Origin: Pristionchus mayeri
Taxonomy: Eukaryota; Nematoda; Chromadorea; Rhabditida; Neodiplogasteridae
DNA: 64,000 bases
Reading direction: 5' to 3'
Assembly: GCA_036245805.1 (NCBI GenBank)
Contig: BTRK01000002.1
Span: forward strand, 43,010,661 to 43,074,660
A model generated the notes under the pieces. That model ran no database searches and was not told the origin of the DNA. It worked only from the letters and a program-made list of their open reading frames with translations. The translations under genes and the position numbers were made by a program. The first letter of the stretch is position 1; the number at the start of each line of letters is the position of its first letter. Positions 1 through 12,107 of the stretch are shown piece after piece.

Positions 1-25
1 TCCCCGCACCGCCCCCGGATATTAA
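1..25 (+). CDS. 3' end of a cuticle collagen gene (partial)
   Basis: The window opens inside the last exon of a cuticle collagen. The frame reads PRTAPGY and then TAA at 23-25, the same C-terminus as the complete collagen genes at 8489 and 11091. The following 3' UTR is nearly identical to that of the 8489 gene, including the GCGAATAAAC stretch, so this is a third member of the same tandem family. The rest lies left of the window. Confidence 0.85.
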
Positions 26-77
26 ACGACGATCTCGCCTTTCCATCCAATGGATCTCCTGTAGTCTTTACTTTGCG

Positions 78-83
78 AATAAA
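78..83 (+). terminator. polyadenylation signal of the partial collagen gene
   Basis: AATAAA lies 53 bases after the stop codon, in the same context as the signal at 9550 in the collagen gene at 8489. Confidence 0.6.
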
Positions 84-324
84 CAAATATTTAAAACATA
101 TGGAGACTATTACAAAACATTCAGTTCCCCGTCTCCGATTGGCGCATTATTGAAGTGAATGCGGTGTCACTTTGGGAATTGATCCTGGGTGGAATAAAAT
201 GCGACGGGAGCCTTCTGACAACCACATCGTCTGAATCCTAGGTAGATGGAATTTTAATTCCTCACAAACTTCTGAAACTGATCTGATTCAAAATTGAAAT
301 AAGAAAACGAAATATTTATTCGAA
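84..324. other. spacer between collagen 3' UTR and satellite
   Basis: No ORF or splice-site pattern is visible here. The AT-rich stretch grades into a diverged first satellite unit at about 325. Confidence 0.5.
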
Positions 325-3300
325 ATCCGCAAATACTCATGTTCCCCAAATTATAACAAAAAAAGTCAATGAGGGTCGACGTCCACAACGTGGTGGCCTT
401 CTAGATGCTCGAAGGGACTGTCCAGATTACATTCGAAATTATCTAGTAGATATGGCTATTTATTACGCATTGTAATCAGCAAATACTCAAGTTTCCTCTA
501 AATTTGAACAAAAACAGCCATTTGGAGTCGACGTCAACGATGTGGTGGCCTTCTAGATGCTCGAAGGGACTGTCCAGATTACATTCGAAATTATCTAGTA
601 GATATGGCTATTAATTACGCTTTGTAATCAGCAAATACTCAAGTTTCCTCTAAATTTGAACAAAAACAGCCATTTGGAGTCGACGTCAACGATGTGGTGG
701 CCTTCTAGATGCTCAAAGGGACTGTCCAGATTACATTCGAAATTATTTAGTAGATATGGCTATTAATTACGCTTTGTAATCAGCAAATACTCAAGTTTCC
801 TCTAAATTTGAACAAAAACAGCCATTTGGAGTAGACGTCAACGATGTGGTGGCCTTCTAGATGCTCAAAGGGACTGTCCAGATTACATTCGAAATTATCT
901 AGTAGATATGGCTATTAATTACGCTTTGTAATCAGCAAATACTCAAGTTTCCTCTAAATTTGAACAAAAACAGCCATTTGGAGTCGACGTCAACGATGTG
1001 GTGGCCTTCTAGATGCTCGAAGGGACTGTCCAGATTACATTCGAAATTATCTAGTAGATATGGCTATTAATTACGCTTTGTAATCTGCAAATATTCAAGT
1101 TTCCCCTAAATTTGAACAAAAACAGCCATTTGGAGTCGACGTCAACGATGTGGTGGCCTTCTAGATGCTAAAAGGGACTGTCCAGATTACATTCGAAATT
1201 ATCTAGTAGATATGGCTATTAATTACGCTTTGAAATCTGTAATTACTCAATATTCCGCTAAATTTGAACAAAAACAGCCATTTGGAGTCGACGTCAACGA
1301 TGTGGTGGCCTTCTAGATGCTGAAAGGGACTGTCCAGATTACATTCGAAATTATCTAGTAGATATGGCTATTAATTACGCTTTGAAATCAGTAATTACTC
1401 AATATTCCGCTAAATTTGAACAAAAACAGCCATTTGGAGTCGACGTCAACGATGTGGTGGCCTTCTAGATGCTCGAAGGGACTGTCCAGATTACATTCGA
1501 AATTATCTAGTAGATATGGCTATTAATTACGCTTTGAAATCAGTAATTACTCAATATTCCGCTAAATTTGAACAAAAACAGCCATTTGAAGTCGACGTCA
1601 ACGATGTGGTGGCCTTCTAGATGCTGAAAGGGACTGTCCAGATTACATTCGAAATTATCTAGTAGATATGGCTATTAATTACGCTTTGAAATCAGTAATT
1701 ACTCAATATTCCGCTAAATTTGAACAAAAACAGCCATTTGGAGTCGACGTCAACGATGTGGTGGCCTTCTAGATGCTGAAAGGGACTGTCCAGATTACAT
1801 TCGAAATTATCTAGTAGATATGGCTATTAATTACGCTTTGAAATCTGTAATTACTCAATATTCCGCTAAATTTGAACAAAAACAGCCATTTGGAGTCGAC
1901 GTCAACGATGTGGTGGCCTTCTAGATGCTGAAAGGGACTGTCCAGATTACATTCGAAATTATCTAGTAGATATGGCTATTAATTACGCTTTGAAATCAGT
2001 AATTACTCAATATTCCGCTAAATTTGAACAAAAACAGCCATTTGGAGTCGACGTCAACGATGTGGTGGCCTTCTAGATGCTCGAAGGGACTGTCCAGATT
2101 ACATTCGAAATTATCTAGTAGATATGGCTATTAATTACGCTTTGAAATCAGTAATTACTCAATATTCCGCTAAATTTGAACAAAAACAGCCATTTGAAGT
2201 CGACGTCAACGATGTGGTGGCCTTCTAGATGCTGAAAGGGACTGTCCAGATTACATTCGAAATTATCTAGTAGATATGGCTATTAATTACGCTTTGAAAT
2301 CAGTAATTACTCAATATTCCGCTAAATTTGAACAAAAACAGCCATTTGGAGTCGACGTCAACGATGTGGTGGCCTTCTAGATGCTGAAAGGGACTGTCCA
2401 GATTACATTCGAAATTATCTAGTAGATATGGCTATTAATTACGCTTTGAAATCAGTAATTACTCAATATTCCGCTAAATTTGAACAAAAACAGCCATTTG
2501 GAGTCGACGTCAACGATGTGGTGGCCTTCTAGATGCTCGAAGGGACTGTCCAGATTACATTCGAAATTATCTAGTAGATATGGCTATTAATTACGCTTTG
2601 AAATCAGTAATTACTCAATATTCCGCTAAATTTGAACAAAAACAGCCATTTGAAGTCGACGTCAACGATGTGGTGGCCTTCTAGATGCTGAAAGGGACTG
2701 TCCAGATTACATTCGAAATTATCTAGTAGATATGGCTATTAATTACGCTTTGAAATCAGTAATTACTCAATATTCCGCTAAATTTGAACAAAAACAGCCA
2801 TTTGGAGTCGACGTCAACGATGTGGTGGCCTTCTAAATGCTGAAAGGGACTGTCCAGATTACATTCGAAATTATCTAGTAGATATGGCTATTAATTACGC
2901 TTTGAAATCAGTAATTACTCAATATTCCGCTAAATTTGAACAAAAACAGCCATTTGGAGTCGACGTCAACGATGTGGTGGCCTTCTAGATGCTCGAAGGG
3001 ACTGTCCAGATTACATTCGAAATTATCTAGTAGATATGGCTATTAATTACGCTTTGAAATCAGTAATTACTCAATATTCCGCTAATTTTGAACAAAAACA
3101 GCCATTTGAAGTCGACGTCAACGATGTGGTGGCCTTCTAGATGCTGAAAGGGACTGTCCAGATTACATTCGAAATTATCTAGTAGATATGGCTATTAATT
3201 ACGCTTTGAAATCAGTAATTACTCAATATTCCGCTAAATTTGAACAAAAACAGCCATTTGGAGTCGACGTCAACGATGTGGTGGCCTTCTAGATGCTCGA

Positions 3301-6175
3301 AGGGACTGTCCAGATTACATTCGAAATTATCTAGTAGATATGGCTATTAATTACGCTTTGTAATCAGCAAATACTCAAGTTTCCTCTAAATTTGAACAAA
3401 AACAGCCATTTGGAGTCGACGTCAACGATGTGGTGGCCTTCTAGATGCTCGAAGGGACTGTCCAGATTACATTCGAAATTATCTAGTAGATATGGCTATT
3501 AATTACGCTTTGTAATCTGCAAATATTCAAGTTTCCCCTAAATTTGAACAAAAACAGCCATTTGGAGTCGACGTCAACGATGTGGTGGCCTTCTAGATGC
3601 TGAAAGGGACTGTCCAGATTACATTCGAAATTATCTAGTAGATATGGCTATTAATTACGCTTTGAAATCAGTAATTACTCAATATTCCGCTAAATTTGAA
3701 CAAAAACAGCCATTTGGAGTCGACGTCAACGATGTGGTGGCCTTCTAGATGCTGAAAGGGACTGTCCAGATTACATTCGAAATTATCTAGTAGATATGGC
3801 TATTAATTACGCTTTGAAATCAGTAATTACTCAATATTCCGCTAAATTTGAACAAAAACAGCCATTTGGAGTCGACGTCAACGATGTGGTGGCCTTCTAG
3901 ATGCTGAAAGGGACTGTCCAGATTACATTCGAAATTATCTAGTAGATATGGCTATTAATTACGCTTTGAAATCAGTAATTACTCAATATTCCGCTAAATT
4001 TGAACAAAAACAGCCATTTGGAGTCGACGTCAACGATGTGGTGGCCTTCTAGATGCTCGAAGGGACTGTCCAGATTACATTCGAAATTATCTAGTAGATA
4101 TGGCTATTAAATACGCTTTGTAATCAGCAAATACTCAAGTTTCCTCTAAATTTGAACAAAAACAGCCATTTGGAGTCGACGTCAACGATGTGGTGGCCTT
4201 CTAGATGCTCGAAGGGACTGTCCAGATTACATTCGAAATTATCTAGTAGATATGGCTATTAATTACGCTTTGTAATCAGCAAATACTCAAGTTTCCCCTA
4301 AATTTGAACAAAAACAGCCATTTGGAATCGACGTCAACGATGTGGTGGCCTTCTAGATGCTCGAAGGGACTGTCCAGATTACATTCGAAATTATCTAGTA
4401 GATATGGCTATTAATTACGCTTTGAAATCAGTAATTACTCAATATTCCGCTAAATTTGAACAAAAACAGCCATTTGGAGTCGACGTCAACGATGTGGTGG
4501 CCTTCTAGATGCTGAAAGGGACTGTCCAGATTACATTCGAAATATCTAGTAGATATGGCTATTAATTACGCTTTGTAATCAGCAAATACTCGTTTCCCCT
4601 AAATTTGAACAAAAACAGCCATTTGGAGTCGACGTCAACGATGTGGTGGCCTTCTAGATGCTGAAAGGGACTGTCCAGATTACATTCGAAATTATCTAGT
4701 AGATATGGCTATTAATTACGCTTTGAAATCAGTAATTACTCAAGTTTCCCCTAAATTTGAACAAAAACATCCATTTGGAGTCGACGTCAACGGTGTGGTG
4801 GCCTTCTAGATGCTCGAAGGGACTGTCCAGATTACATTCGAAATTATCTAGTAGATATGGCTATTAATTACGCTTTGTAATCTGCAAATATTCAAGTTTC
4901 CCCTAAATTTGAACAAAAACAGCCATTTGGAGTCGACGTCAACGATGTGGTGGCCTTCTTGATGCTCGAAGGGACTGTCCAGATTACATTCGAAATTATC
5001 TAGTAGATATGGCTATTAATTACGCTTTGAAATCAGTAATTACTCAATATTCCGCTAAATTTGAACAAAAACAGCCATTTGGAGTCGACGTCAACGATGT
5101 GGTGGCCTTCTAGATGCTGAAAGGGACTGTCCAGATTACATTCGAAATTATTTAGTAGATATGGCTATTAATTACGCTTTGTAATCAGCAAATACTCAAG
5201 TTTCCCCTAAATTTGAACAAAAACAGCCATTTGGAGTAGACTTCAACGATGTGGTGGCCTTCTAGATGCTCAAAGGGACTGTCCAGATTACATTCGAAAT
5301 TATCTAGTAGATATGGCTATTAATTACGCTTTGTAATCAGCAAATACTCGTTTCCCCTAAATTTGAACAAAAACAGCCATTTGGAGTCGACGTCAACGAT
5401 GTGGTGGCCTTCTAGATGCTGAAAGGGACTGTCCAGATTACATTCGAAATTATCTAGTAGATATGGCTATTAATTACGCTCTGAAATCAGTAATTACTCA
5501 ATATTCCGCTAAATTTGAACAAAAACAGCCATTTGGAGTCGACGTCAACGACGTGCTGGCCTTCTAGATGCTCAAAGGGACTGTCCAGATTACATTCGAA
5601 ATTATCTAGTAGATATGGCTATTAATTACGCTTTGTAATCTGCAAATACTCAAGTTTCCCCTAAATTTGAACAAAAACAGCCATTTGGAGTCGACGTCAA
5701 CGATGTGGCGGCCTTCTAGATGCTGAAAGGGACTGTCCAGATTACATTCGAAATTATCTAGTAGATATGGCTATTAATTACGCTCTGAAATCAGTAATTA
5801 CTCAATATTCCGCTAAATTTGAACAAAAACAGCCATTTGGAGTCGACGTCAACGACGTGCTGGCCTTCTAGATGCTCAAAGGGACTGTCCAGATTACATT
5901 CGAAATTATCTAGTAGATATGGCTATTAATTACGCTTTGCAATCTGCAAATACTCAAGTTTCCCCTAAATTTGAACAAAACCAGCCATTTGGAGTCGACG
6001 TCAACGATGTGGAGGCCTTCTAGATGCTGAAAGGGACTGTCCAGATTACATTCGAAATTATCTAGTAGATATGGCTATTAATTACGCTCTGAAATCAGTA
6101 ATTACTCAATATTCCGCTAAATTTGAACAAAAACAGCCATTTGGAGTCGACGTCAACGACGTGCTGGCCTTCTAG
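325..6175. repeat. 152-bp satellite array, about 38 units
   Basis: A head-to-tail tandem array. The landmark GTCGACGTCAACGATGTGG recurs every 152 bp (375, 527, 679, 831, 983 and on to 5994 and 6146), with only 2-3 base indels near 4540-4590 and 5350. Units share the core ATTACATTCGAAATTATCT. There are two main variants: TAATCAGCAAATACTCAAG and AAATCAGTAATTACTCAAT. The left edge (325-480) is a diverged unit, and the right edge stops abruptly after TTCTAG at about 6175. There is no coding potential beyond short chance frames. The regular period, high identity and lack of spacers rule out a CRISPR array. From about 1439 to 3260 a three-unit (456 bp) higher-order pattern is visible, and at 5538-6146 a two-unit one. 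Confidence 0.97.
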
Positions 6176-6585
6176 GTACACGATACGACTTGACATTGCT
6201 GTTTACAATTCCAGTGATGCACTGAGATTAGCATTTTCAGCATGCCAAGCATCATTTGGACTCAATCTAAGGTTCAAAAATTTAAATAAGGGAACGACAT
6301 TTTGTTGTTTCTTTATTCCACATAACAGTAGACCGATTCACACTATTCACATCATCCTCGTTAATTGGCTAAAGTTGAGAGGCGCGTGGTTCCCACGCAT
6401 ACTTGAGATATAAGTTGGCCATTTCCATGTCAACAGATTTAACGAGCTCCTCCCACACTCTTTTCGACTTCTGATTGCTCTTCCCGCAACTAGCCCTAAT
6501 ACTTACTCGAATACTACTTTACTCCGTCAGTCTCTTAATTTCTCCAATAAACCAATCTTACATCAATCCTCCAATCCTCCGTATC

Positions 6586-7287
6586 ATGAAGTGAGTGTAT
6601 TGCCTTATTTTTTCAACGCAATTCTTTAACAACCCTCCGAAACCTTGTCTATAATCACAGAGTATCCATATTGATGAGAAAGATTGCAGTCCTTCCGAGA
6701 AGACAATTGTCGAGCAACTCCACAGACGCCTTCTCAAGGCAGTCATCGCTCTAAATAGGGTAAGTAATTGAAACTGATTCTGGCTGTTATAAGCCACCTT
6801 CTACGCCGATGGGGACTCATTGACCGAGCAAATATCTTATCTTCCCCATTCATAAATATATTCAGGAAAAATTCATCGGCATTCGCCTGAACCTAAAGGA
6901 ATTTTTTGACTGTCGCGTTCTCGGTGAAGATCACCCATTCATTCAGAAGGCCGAATTCCTAGTCAATGGTAGGTGACTATGCAAAGTGGTAATGGAAAAA
7001 TGAACGATTTGAATAATTCGAGTCAGACGAAGTGTAGATATTGTATTTCAGCTATCTTGGCGCATGACTACGATGATACGCTCATGAAGCTAGATTGCAT
7101 CATCGCCGCCTTCCCGTTCATGGCTATGGATCCGGGGAGGGTGATCGAGACGACCCAGGAGTTCTCCATCATTCCCTTCTTCGACATCTTCGAGGCTCTC
7201 CCCTCCAAGTCCCGAACTGTCAGAAGGGAGAAGGCGTGGATCCGCGCGATTCGCATGCTCATTGACGAGTTGCAGAAACTTCCCTAG
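6586..7287 (+). CDS. small orphan protein, four exons
   Basis: Not recognised. Exons are 6586-6590, 6663-6759, 6866-6968 and 7052-7287 (stop TAG), with introns of 72 to 106 bp. The last three exons are well supported: consensus donors (GTAAGT, GTAGGT), TTTCAG-type acceptors and phases that agree. The first exon (ATG plus two bases, donor GTGAGT) needs an acceptor ending CAGAG, so the start is uncertain. The product is about 146 residues, without a convincing signal peptide or membrane segment. It reads MNIHIDEKDCSPSEKT near the N-terminus and ends in a charged helix (RREKAWIRAIRMLIDELQKL). It is probably helical and soluble. It sits between the satellite and the collagen pair, and no neighbour suggests a role. 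Confidence 0.55.
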
Positions 7288-7924
7288 ATGTCAGCATGCT
7301 TCCCCTTGATAGTTGTACTGGCACTTCGAAGTCGCATTGCGAATTCGCCTTTAGTATATTGCGAAATCCGAGCTGAATTCGCATTTGACTTCGAATTAGC
7401 AACCCTACTTCATAAAATGAGCTTACCATTCAATAGTAATCTTTAGAGGATTAGTATACTCAGAAGATACTCACCAAATTATGCATCGAATCCCTTGAAA
7501 TTTATTGCGCCAGTTCGAATTTCTATCGTTTTTGCGTCAACCTACCTACTCTCCTGCCATAACTACTCCTGTGTTAAAAATGTATTTGAAAACTTCAGTC
7601 ATTTTTTATGCTCTCTCTAATCGATTCCATTTTTAACTTATGGCCAGCTTCTCATTGGCATGAGAACGTCCACATATCTTTACAGTGGATCCAGTTTGAT
7701 CATAAATCTTACGAATGTATCCCAAATTCAGTGTATAAAAATCTCATTATTGTTCCTGCCGGCTTCTTTTCAAATGCACGATGCGGCATAACGTTTGTGT
7801 CACAAGTCGATGAATATTGGTATGTTGCAAAAGAATTCAGCAGCTTCTCGACTTTAGATATTCTATAATTCAGAACACCACCGTACTTCCTTGCACATTT
7901 TATTCCGTCGGCTACGTTCCCTGT

Positions 7925-8036
7925 AGAGTTCGAGAGATGATAGCACGCTCTATTCATTCTGCACAATCTCTAGACTGGTCGATCGGCGAGAGAGTGTGTA
8001 GAATGAAGAGAGCGTGGTATCGTTTCTCGAACTCTA
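7925..8036. repeat. dispersed hairpin element, CTCTCTCG family
   Basis: Inverted repeat. TAGAGTTCGAGAGATGATAG on the left pairs with the complementary arm ending CTCGAACTCTA on the right. The inner arms hold GCTCTATTCATTCTGCACA and its partner. The loop has GACTGGTCGATCGGCGAGAG, the same core seen in hairpins at 34952, 45131 and 56832. Confidence 0.75.
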
Positions 8037-8176
8037 GTTCCCTGACTTCCATCGAATCCGCAAGTACGTTCAGTGCAGCAACGTCATCAAACGAGCTATA
8101 GTCTGACTCTGCCAACAGCGTGCTCTCTTGCACTGTCTGACCATCGAGAAAGAGATGAGATGATTGCACCGGACAC

Positions 8177-8280
8177 CTGCAATATCGTCGCTAACGATAG
8201 GAAGTCTGGGATTTCGCCCCGGAACGGAAAATTCTAATTGAAAGAGTCAAACGATTACTACAACAAAAGGTATCACAATT
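8177..8280. repeat. fragment homologous to a sugar-transporter intron
   Basis: CTGCAATATCGTCGCTAACG followed by GGAAGTC, GGATTTCG, GAACGGAAAA and TAATTG also occurs at 18783-18911. There it is the intron between two exons of the SLC2-like gene, including that intron's acceptor side. It is a short duplicated piece, not a functional exon here. Confidence 0.6.
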
Positions 8281-8354
8281 AACGTTCCTCCTCGCCTACA
8301 CCTTTTCCAGTCGAAAATCGCTCATTACACAGTCAAAGCAGTTCCCCGTGGCGG

Positions 8355-8362
8355 TATAAAAA
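8355..8362 (+). promoter_or_regulatory. TATA box of collagen gene at 8489
   Basis: TATAAAAA lies 134 bp upstream of the ATG. The paralogue at 11091 has TATAAAAG at nearly the same distance. Confidence 0.7.
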
Positions 8363-8488
8363 GGCTCGTGGGCGAGTCAGGGACACATTCACTGTTCCCT
8401 TTACTGCCTTCCCCATCTCATTGTCTTATCTCGCTTTTAGTTTTCGCTATGATCTACTCGTAATCGATATATTCCTTCCGGTAGAACC

Positions 8489-9497
8489 ATGTCGAAGGTC
8501 GACGTCGAAGTTGAGTCCGTGAAGAAGTTCGCCTTCTTCGGAGTGGCAGTCTCCACTGTCGCCACTCTCACGGCAATCGTCGCCGTCCCCATGCTCTGCA
8601 TGTACATGCAGGTACGGTAGAAAAACTAACTAGTTCTATCGATAACTGACTTCATCACTTATCGGTAATCCTCTTCAGAACGTCCAGTCTTCGATCCAGG
8701 ACGATCTTTCCTACTGCCAGACCCGCGCCGAATCTCTCAAGGGAGAGTTCGTCAGAGTGAGTATCCCACCACGATTTCCTTGGATACGGTGGTCTCATTA
8801 TGGTAGCAATCGATACTATATCCTGATCATAATTATTCTTTTTCAGCTCGACTCTCTCCGATCCGCCCAGATGTCTCGTGAAAAGCGTCAGGTTGCCTCT
8901 ACCTGCTGCTCTTGCGGAGTTGGAGCCGCCGGACCTCCCGGATCTCCCGGACAGGACGGAGCTCCCGGAAACGATGGACAGCCTGGAGATGCTGGAGCAC
9001 CCGGAGAGGACGCCGGAGACAACAACCAGCAGCCTTCAGCCGCCGACTTCTGCTTCGACTGCCCCGCTGGACCCGATGGAGCCCCCGGAGCACCCGGCCC
9101 CAAGGGACCTGACGGGCAGCCTGGAGCTCCCGGAGACCAGGGACCCTCTGGAAGACCCGGATCTCGTGGACAGCCTGGAGCCGCCGGACAGCCCGGAGCT
9201 CCCGGAAACGACGGACAGCCTGGAAACCCCGGACGCGACGGAAACGTCCGCACTCAGCCTTCTCCCGCCGGTCAGCCTGGTCAGCCTGGAGAGGCTGGCC
9301 CTCAGGGACCCGCTGGACCCGACGGGCGCCCCGGAAACCCCGGAAGAGACGGACAGCCTGGCCAGCCCGGAGAGCCCGGACAGGACGGTCAGCCTGGTCA
9401 GGATGGAGCTCCTGGATCTCGTGGACAGGACGGAGGCAACGGAGGCAAGGGATCTTGCGACCACTGCCCTCCTCCCCGCACCGCGCCAGGATATTAA
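8489..9497 (+). CDS. cuticle collagen
   Basis: Structural collagen of the cuticle, secreted by hypodermis and cross-linked outside the cell. Three exons: 8489-8611, 8679-8756 and 8847-9497, all in phase 0; 283 residues. Residues 1-40 hold a short cytosolic stretch and the hydrophobic signal-anchor typical of the nematode cuticle collagen N-terminal domain ([20 protein letters not shown]). A subtilisin-type cleavage site SREKRQ follows near residue 76. Then come CCSCG, a first Gly-X-Y block, the spacer FCFDC, further Gly-X-Y blocks broken by short interruptions, and a C-terminal CDHC before PGY. The paired cysteines flanking the helix are the disulphide pattern of this family. The closest relative in the window is the gene at 11091: exon 1 differs by one residue. 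A TATA box lies upstream and AATAAA follows the stop. Confidence 0.97.
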
Positions 9498-9549
9498 ACG
9501 ACGATCTCGCCTTTCCATCCAATGGATCTCTTCTAGTCTTTACCTTGCG

Positions 9550-9555
9550 AATAAA
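9550..9555 (+). terminator. polyadenylation signal, collagen at 8489
   Basis: AATAAA lies 53 bases after the TAA, in the same position as in the partial gene at the left edge. Confidence 0.65.
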
Positions 9556-10949
9556 CGATTATTTTCAAAATTTTGACTATTCCATGCATTATTCAACAGC
9601 TCTATTGGTTACCGCAATTTAAATATCCATAAATCGTGTACATAACAATTCTGATAATTCAGTTGGTCAGTTTCAGTAAACTTTTCACACAGCCTCAATC
9701 ACAGTTCTTCGATCGTTCCAGCACTTCCTCTATTCGAATGTGACTGAAATGTCGAAAATTGTGAATTTTGCATTAAAAATTCTGTGAACATTTTGTGATC
9801 ATCGGTGCCGCACCTTCAAGTTCGCACGTTAGTAGCCGAGATGGTCGAAAAACAGAGCGAGCAGTAAACTGAAATGCAACCCAATGAAGTACTCGCTATC
9901 ATTCTTTCACCCGCTATTTCTCCGCTAAGAGTGGTGCGAAATGGGTAATGTTCGTTCTTATCGGGAATGTGAACAAGGTCGTCGTTCGGGTTGATCTCTT
10001 GAGCGAGGTGTCAATAAGAGATCACCGACCACTTTCGACTTGCTAGTCATTTCACATACATATTATCGATTTCAAAACCACCCCACACCTCTCTTTGCGC
10101 CAGAACATAATAGGCGAGCTAATAATGCATGATAGTTTGTGGACGTTGGAGTACGTTGAAACAGGATGAAATCGGTTGAAGCGGGAAGCGGGCGACGAAA
10201 GAAGGAGAGACATGAGGCAATGAATTACAACAGGCTGCCCACGCCATAACTATAAAAAACCATTTAAAATCCTTGGACTGAGAATTGTGATTTTCCTGAA
10301 AACTACTGAAGTGGGGGCTCCCAATTCAACATAAGAGTCACGAAAGAAACAATTTCGAGATAGTTTGATATCAGTAATCAAGTTTGCCCCTCGTACGAAA
10401 TTGTTTTGTTATTTTTCGCAGCAAAAAATGGTTCACCATTATTGCCTCATACTTACGATCCACTGCTGATGCCCGTTCATCGATGCTTCGAATCTTTCCT
10501 GGCAGCTCTCGCACTATACTTCTAACTCGGTCAAAAATGCGTCTGTGGAAGTCCTACAGAAGGTTCCAATTTTTGGTTCTCATCCGGTGTAGTGCCGGAG
10601 GAGAAACGCAAAAGCCCGTGAATGCGTTGCATCCGCGGGCTCCATCGCATCCGAGGTTTTTCGAAAGCGAGAAACAATCATCATTCTTCGCAATCTCCCA
10701 TCTCATACGTGCGCGCTGGCTTCTGTGCCGGATCGGATAACGTGTCGAAGGTCAGCTATTCTCGAGTTCCGAACCCCGCCCTGCCTCCTCCTCCCGCCTC
10801 TCTCACCTCCTCCCCTCCTCCCCTACTTTGGTACTACCTAGTCATCTCTGTTTGTCTAAGTCTAGCTAGAAGTCACACTGTCTCCCTACTCCTTCTACTC
10901 CCGCTCCTTTCCTGCGTCCGAAAAACGGTCACCGATTTTTCCGCGCCAC
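9556..10949. other. intergenic region between collagen genes
   Basis: No convincing exon. A pyrimidine-rich stretch (about 10770-10900, CTCCTCCC-type) precedes the TATA box of the next collagen gene and may be promoter-proximal. Confidence 0.5.
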
Positions 10950-10957
10950 TATAAAAG
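10950..10957 (+). promoter_or_regulatory. TATA box of collagen gene at 11091
   Basis: TATAAAAG lies 141 bp before the ATG. CTTTCCTTCAG ends at 11081, just upstream of GTAGAACC-ATG, and could be a trans-splice acceptor. The 8489 gene lacks the AG at this point. Confidence 0.7.
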
Positions 10958-11090
10958 CGCTCGCATTGACCAGATTAGCATCACTCGTCTGACTGTCCCA
11001 TTACTGTCTAGTAGCTTCCAGCACTTCCTTCCGTTAGCTAATGCACTCTACTTTCTCATCCTAATTCCCGGCTTTCCTTCAGGTAGAACC

Positions 11091-12107
11091 ATGTCGAAGA
11101 TCGACGTCGAAGTTGAGTCCGTGAAGAAGTTCGCCTTCTTCGGAGTGGCAGTCTCCACTGTCGCCACTCTCACGGCAATCGTCGCCGTCCCCATGCTCTG
11201 CATGTACATGCAGGTACTGTAGACTCACCATATGGTCTTGTCGATAACTGACTATAGTATTACTGGATACGGTAGCTAATCGATAATCCTTGCAGAACGT
11301 GCAGTCCTCCCTCCAGGACGAGCTCTCGTACTGCCGCACCCGCGCCGACTCCCTCAAGGGAGAGTTCGTCAGAGTGAGTATACTTTGCATTACGGTAGCA
11401 CTCGATAACCGAGCCCTACAGTAACCTGATACAGTAGCTCATCGCATCCATTGCAGCTCGACTCCCTCAGATCCGCCGCCATGACCCGTGAGAAGAGACA
11501 GATCGCCTCCACCTGCTGCTCTTGCGGAGTCGGAGCCGCCGGACCTCCCGGAGCCCCCGGACAGGACGGAGCTCCCGGAAACGACGGACAGCCCGGACAG
11601 GCCGGATCTCCCGGACAGGACGCCGGAGACAACCACCAGCAGCCTTCCGCCGCCGACTTCTGCTTCGACTGCCCCGCTGGACCCGCCGGAGCCCCCGGAG
11701 CCCCCGGACCCAAGGGACCCGATGGAGCCCCCGGAGCCCCCGGAGACGCTGGATCCGCCGGAAGACCCGGAGGACGTGGACAGCCTGGAGCACCTGGACA
11801 GCCCGGAGCCGCCGGAAACGACGGACAGCCCGGAAACCCCGGACGCGACGGAAACGTCCGCACTCAGCCTTCTCCCGCTGGCCGCCCCGGAGCCCCCGGA
11901 GCCCCCGGACCTCAGGGACCCGCTGGACCCGACGGGCGCCCCGGAAACCCCGGACGCGACGGACAGCCCGGACAGGCCGGAGAGCCCGGACGCGATGGAG
12001 CCCCCGGCCAGAACGGAGCTCCCGGATCTCGCGGACAGGACGGAGGCAACGGAGGCAAGGGATCTTGCGACCACTGCCCTCCCCCCCGCACCGCCCCCGG
12101 ATATTAA
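11091..12107 (+). CDS. cuticle collagen (tandem paralogue)
   Basis: Same role and architecture as the gene at 8489. Exons 11091-11213, 11296-11373 and 11457-12107 have exactly the same lengths (123, 78, 651), giving 283 residues. The N-terminal signal-anchor is identical except for V4 to I. The cleavage motif is TREKRQ, followed by CCSCG, FCFDC and CDHC around Gly-X-Y blocks rich in GAPGAPG and QPG. Exonic DNA is much more alike than intronic or flanking DNA, which suggests recent duplication plus gene conversion or strong constraint. The 3' UTR differs from those of the other two copies. Both introns contain TACGGTA or TACAGTA motifs followed by ATCGAT-like words. Confidence 0.97.

Larger units (their letters stand above)
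7288..8354. other. intergenic region upstream of collagen gene
   Basis: No gene seen. It contains a long imperfect hairpin (7925-8036) and a fragment matching a sugar-transporter intron (8177-8280). Both are listed separately. Confidence 0.5.

Noticed and set aside
325..6175. CRISPR-like array
   Set aside because: Units are contiguous 152-bp copies without unique spacers, in a eukaryotic genome.
8888..9522. Long minus-strand and second-frame ORFs across the collagen exon
   Set aside because: They mirror the GC-rich Gly-X-Y coding strand; no start context, splice sites or independent motifs. The same applies to 11390-12345.
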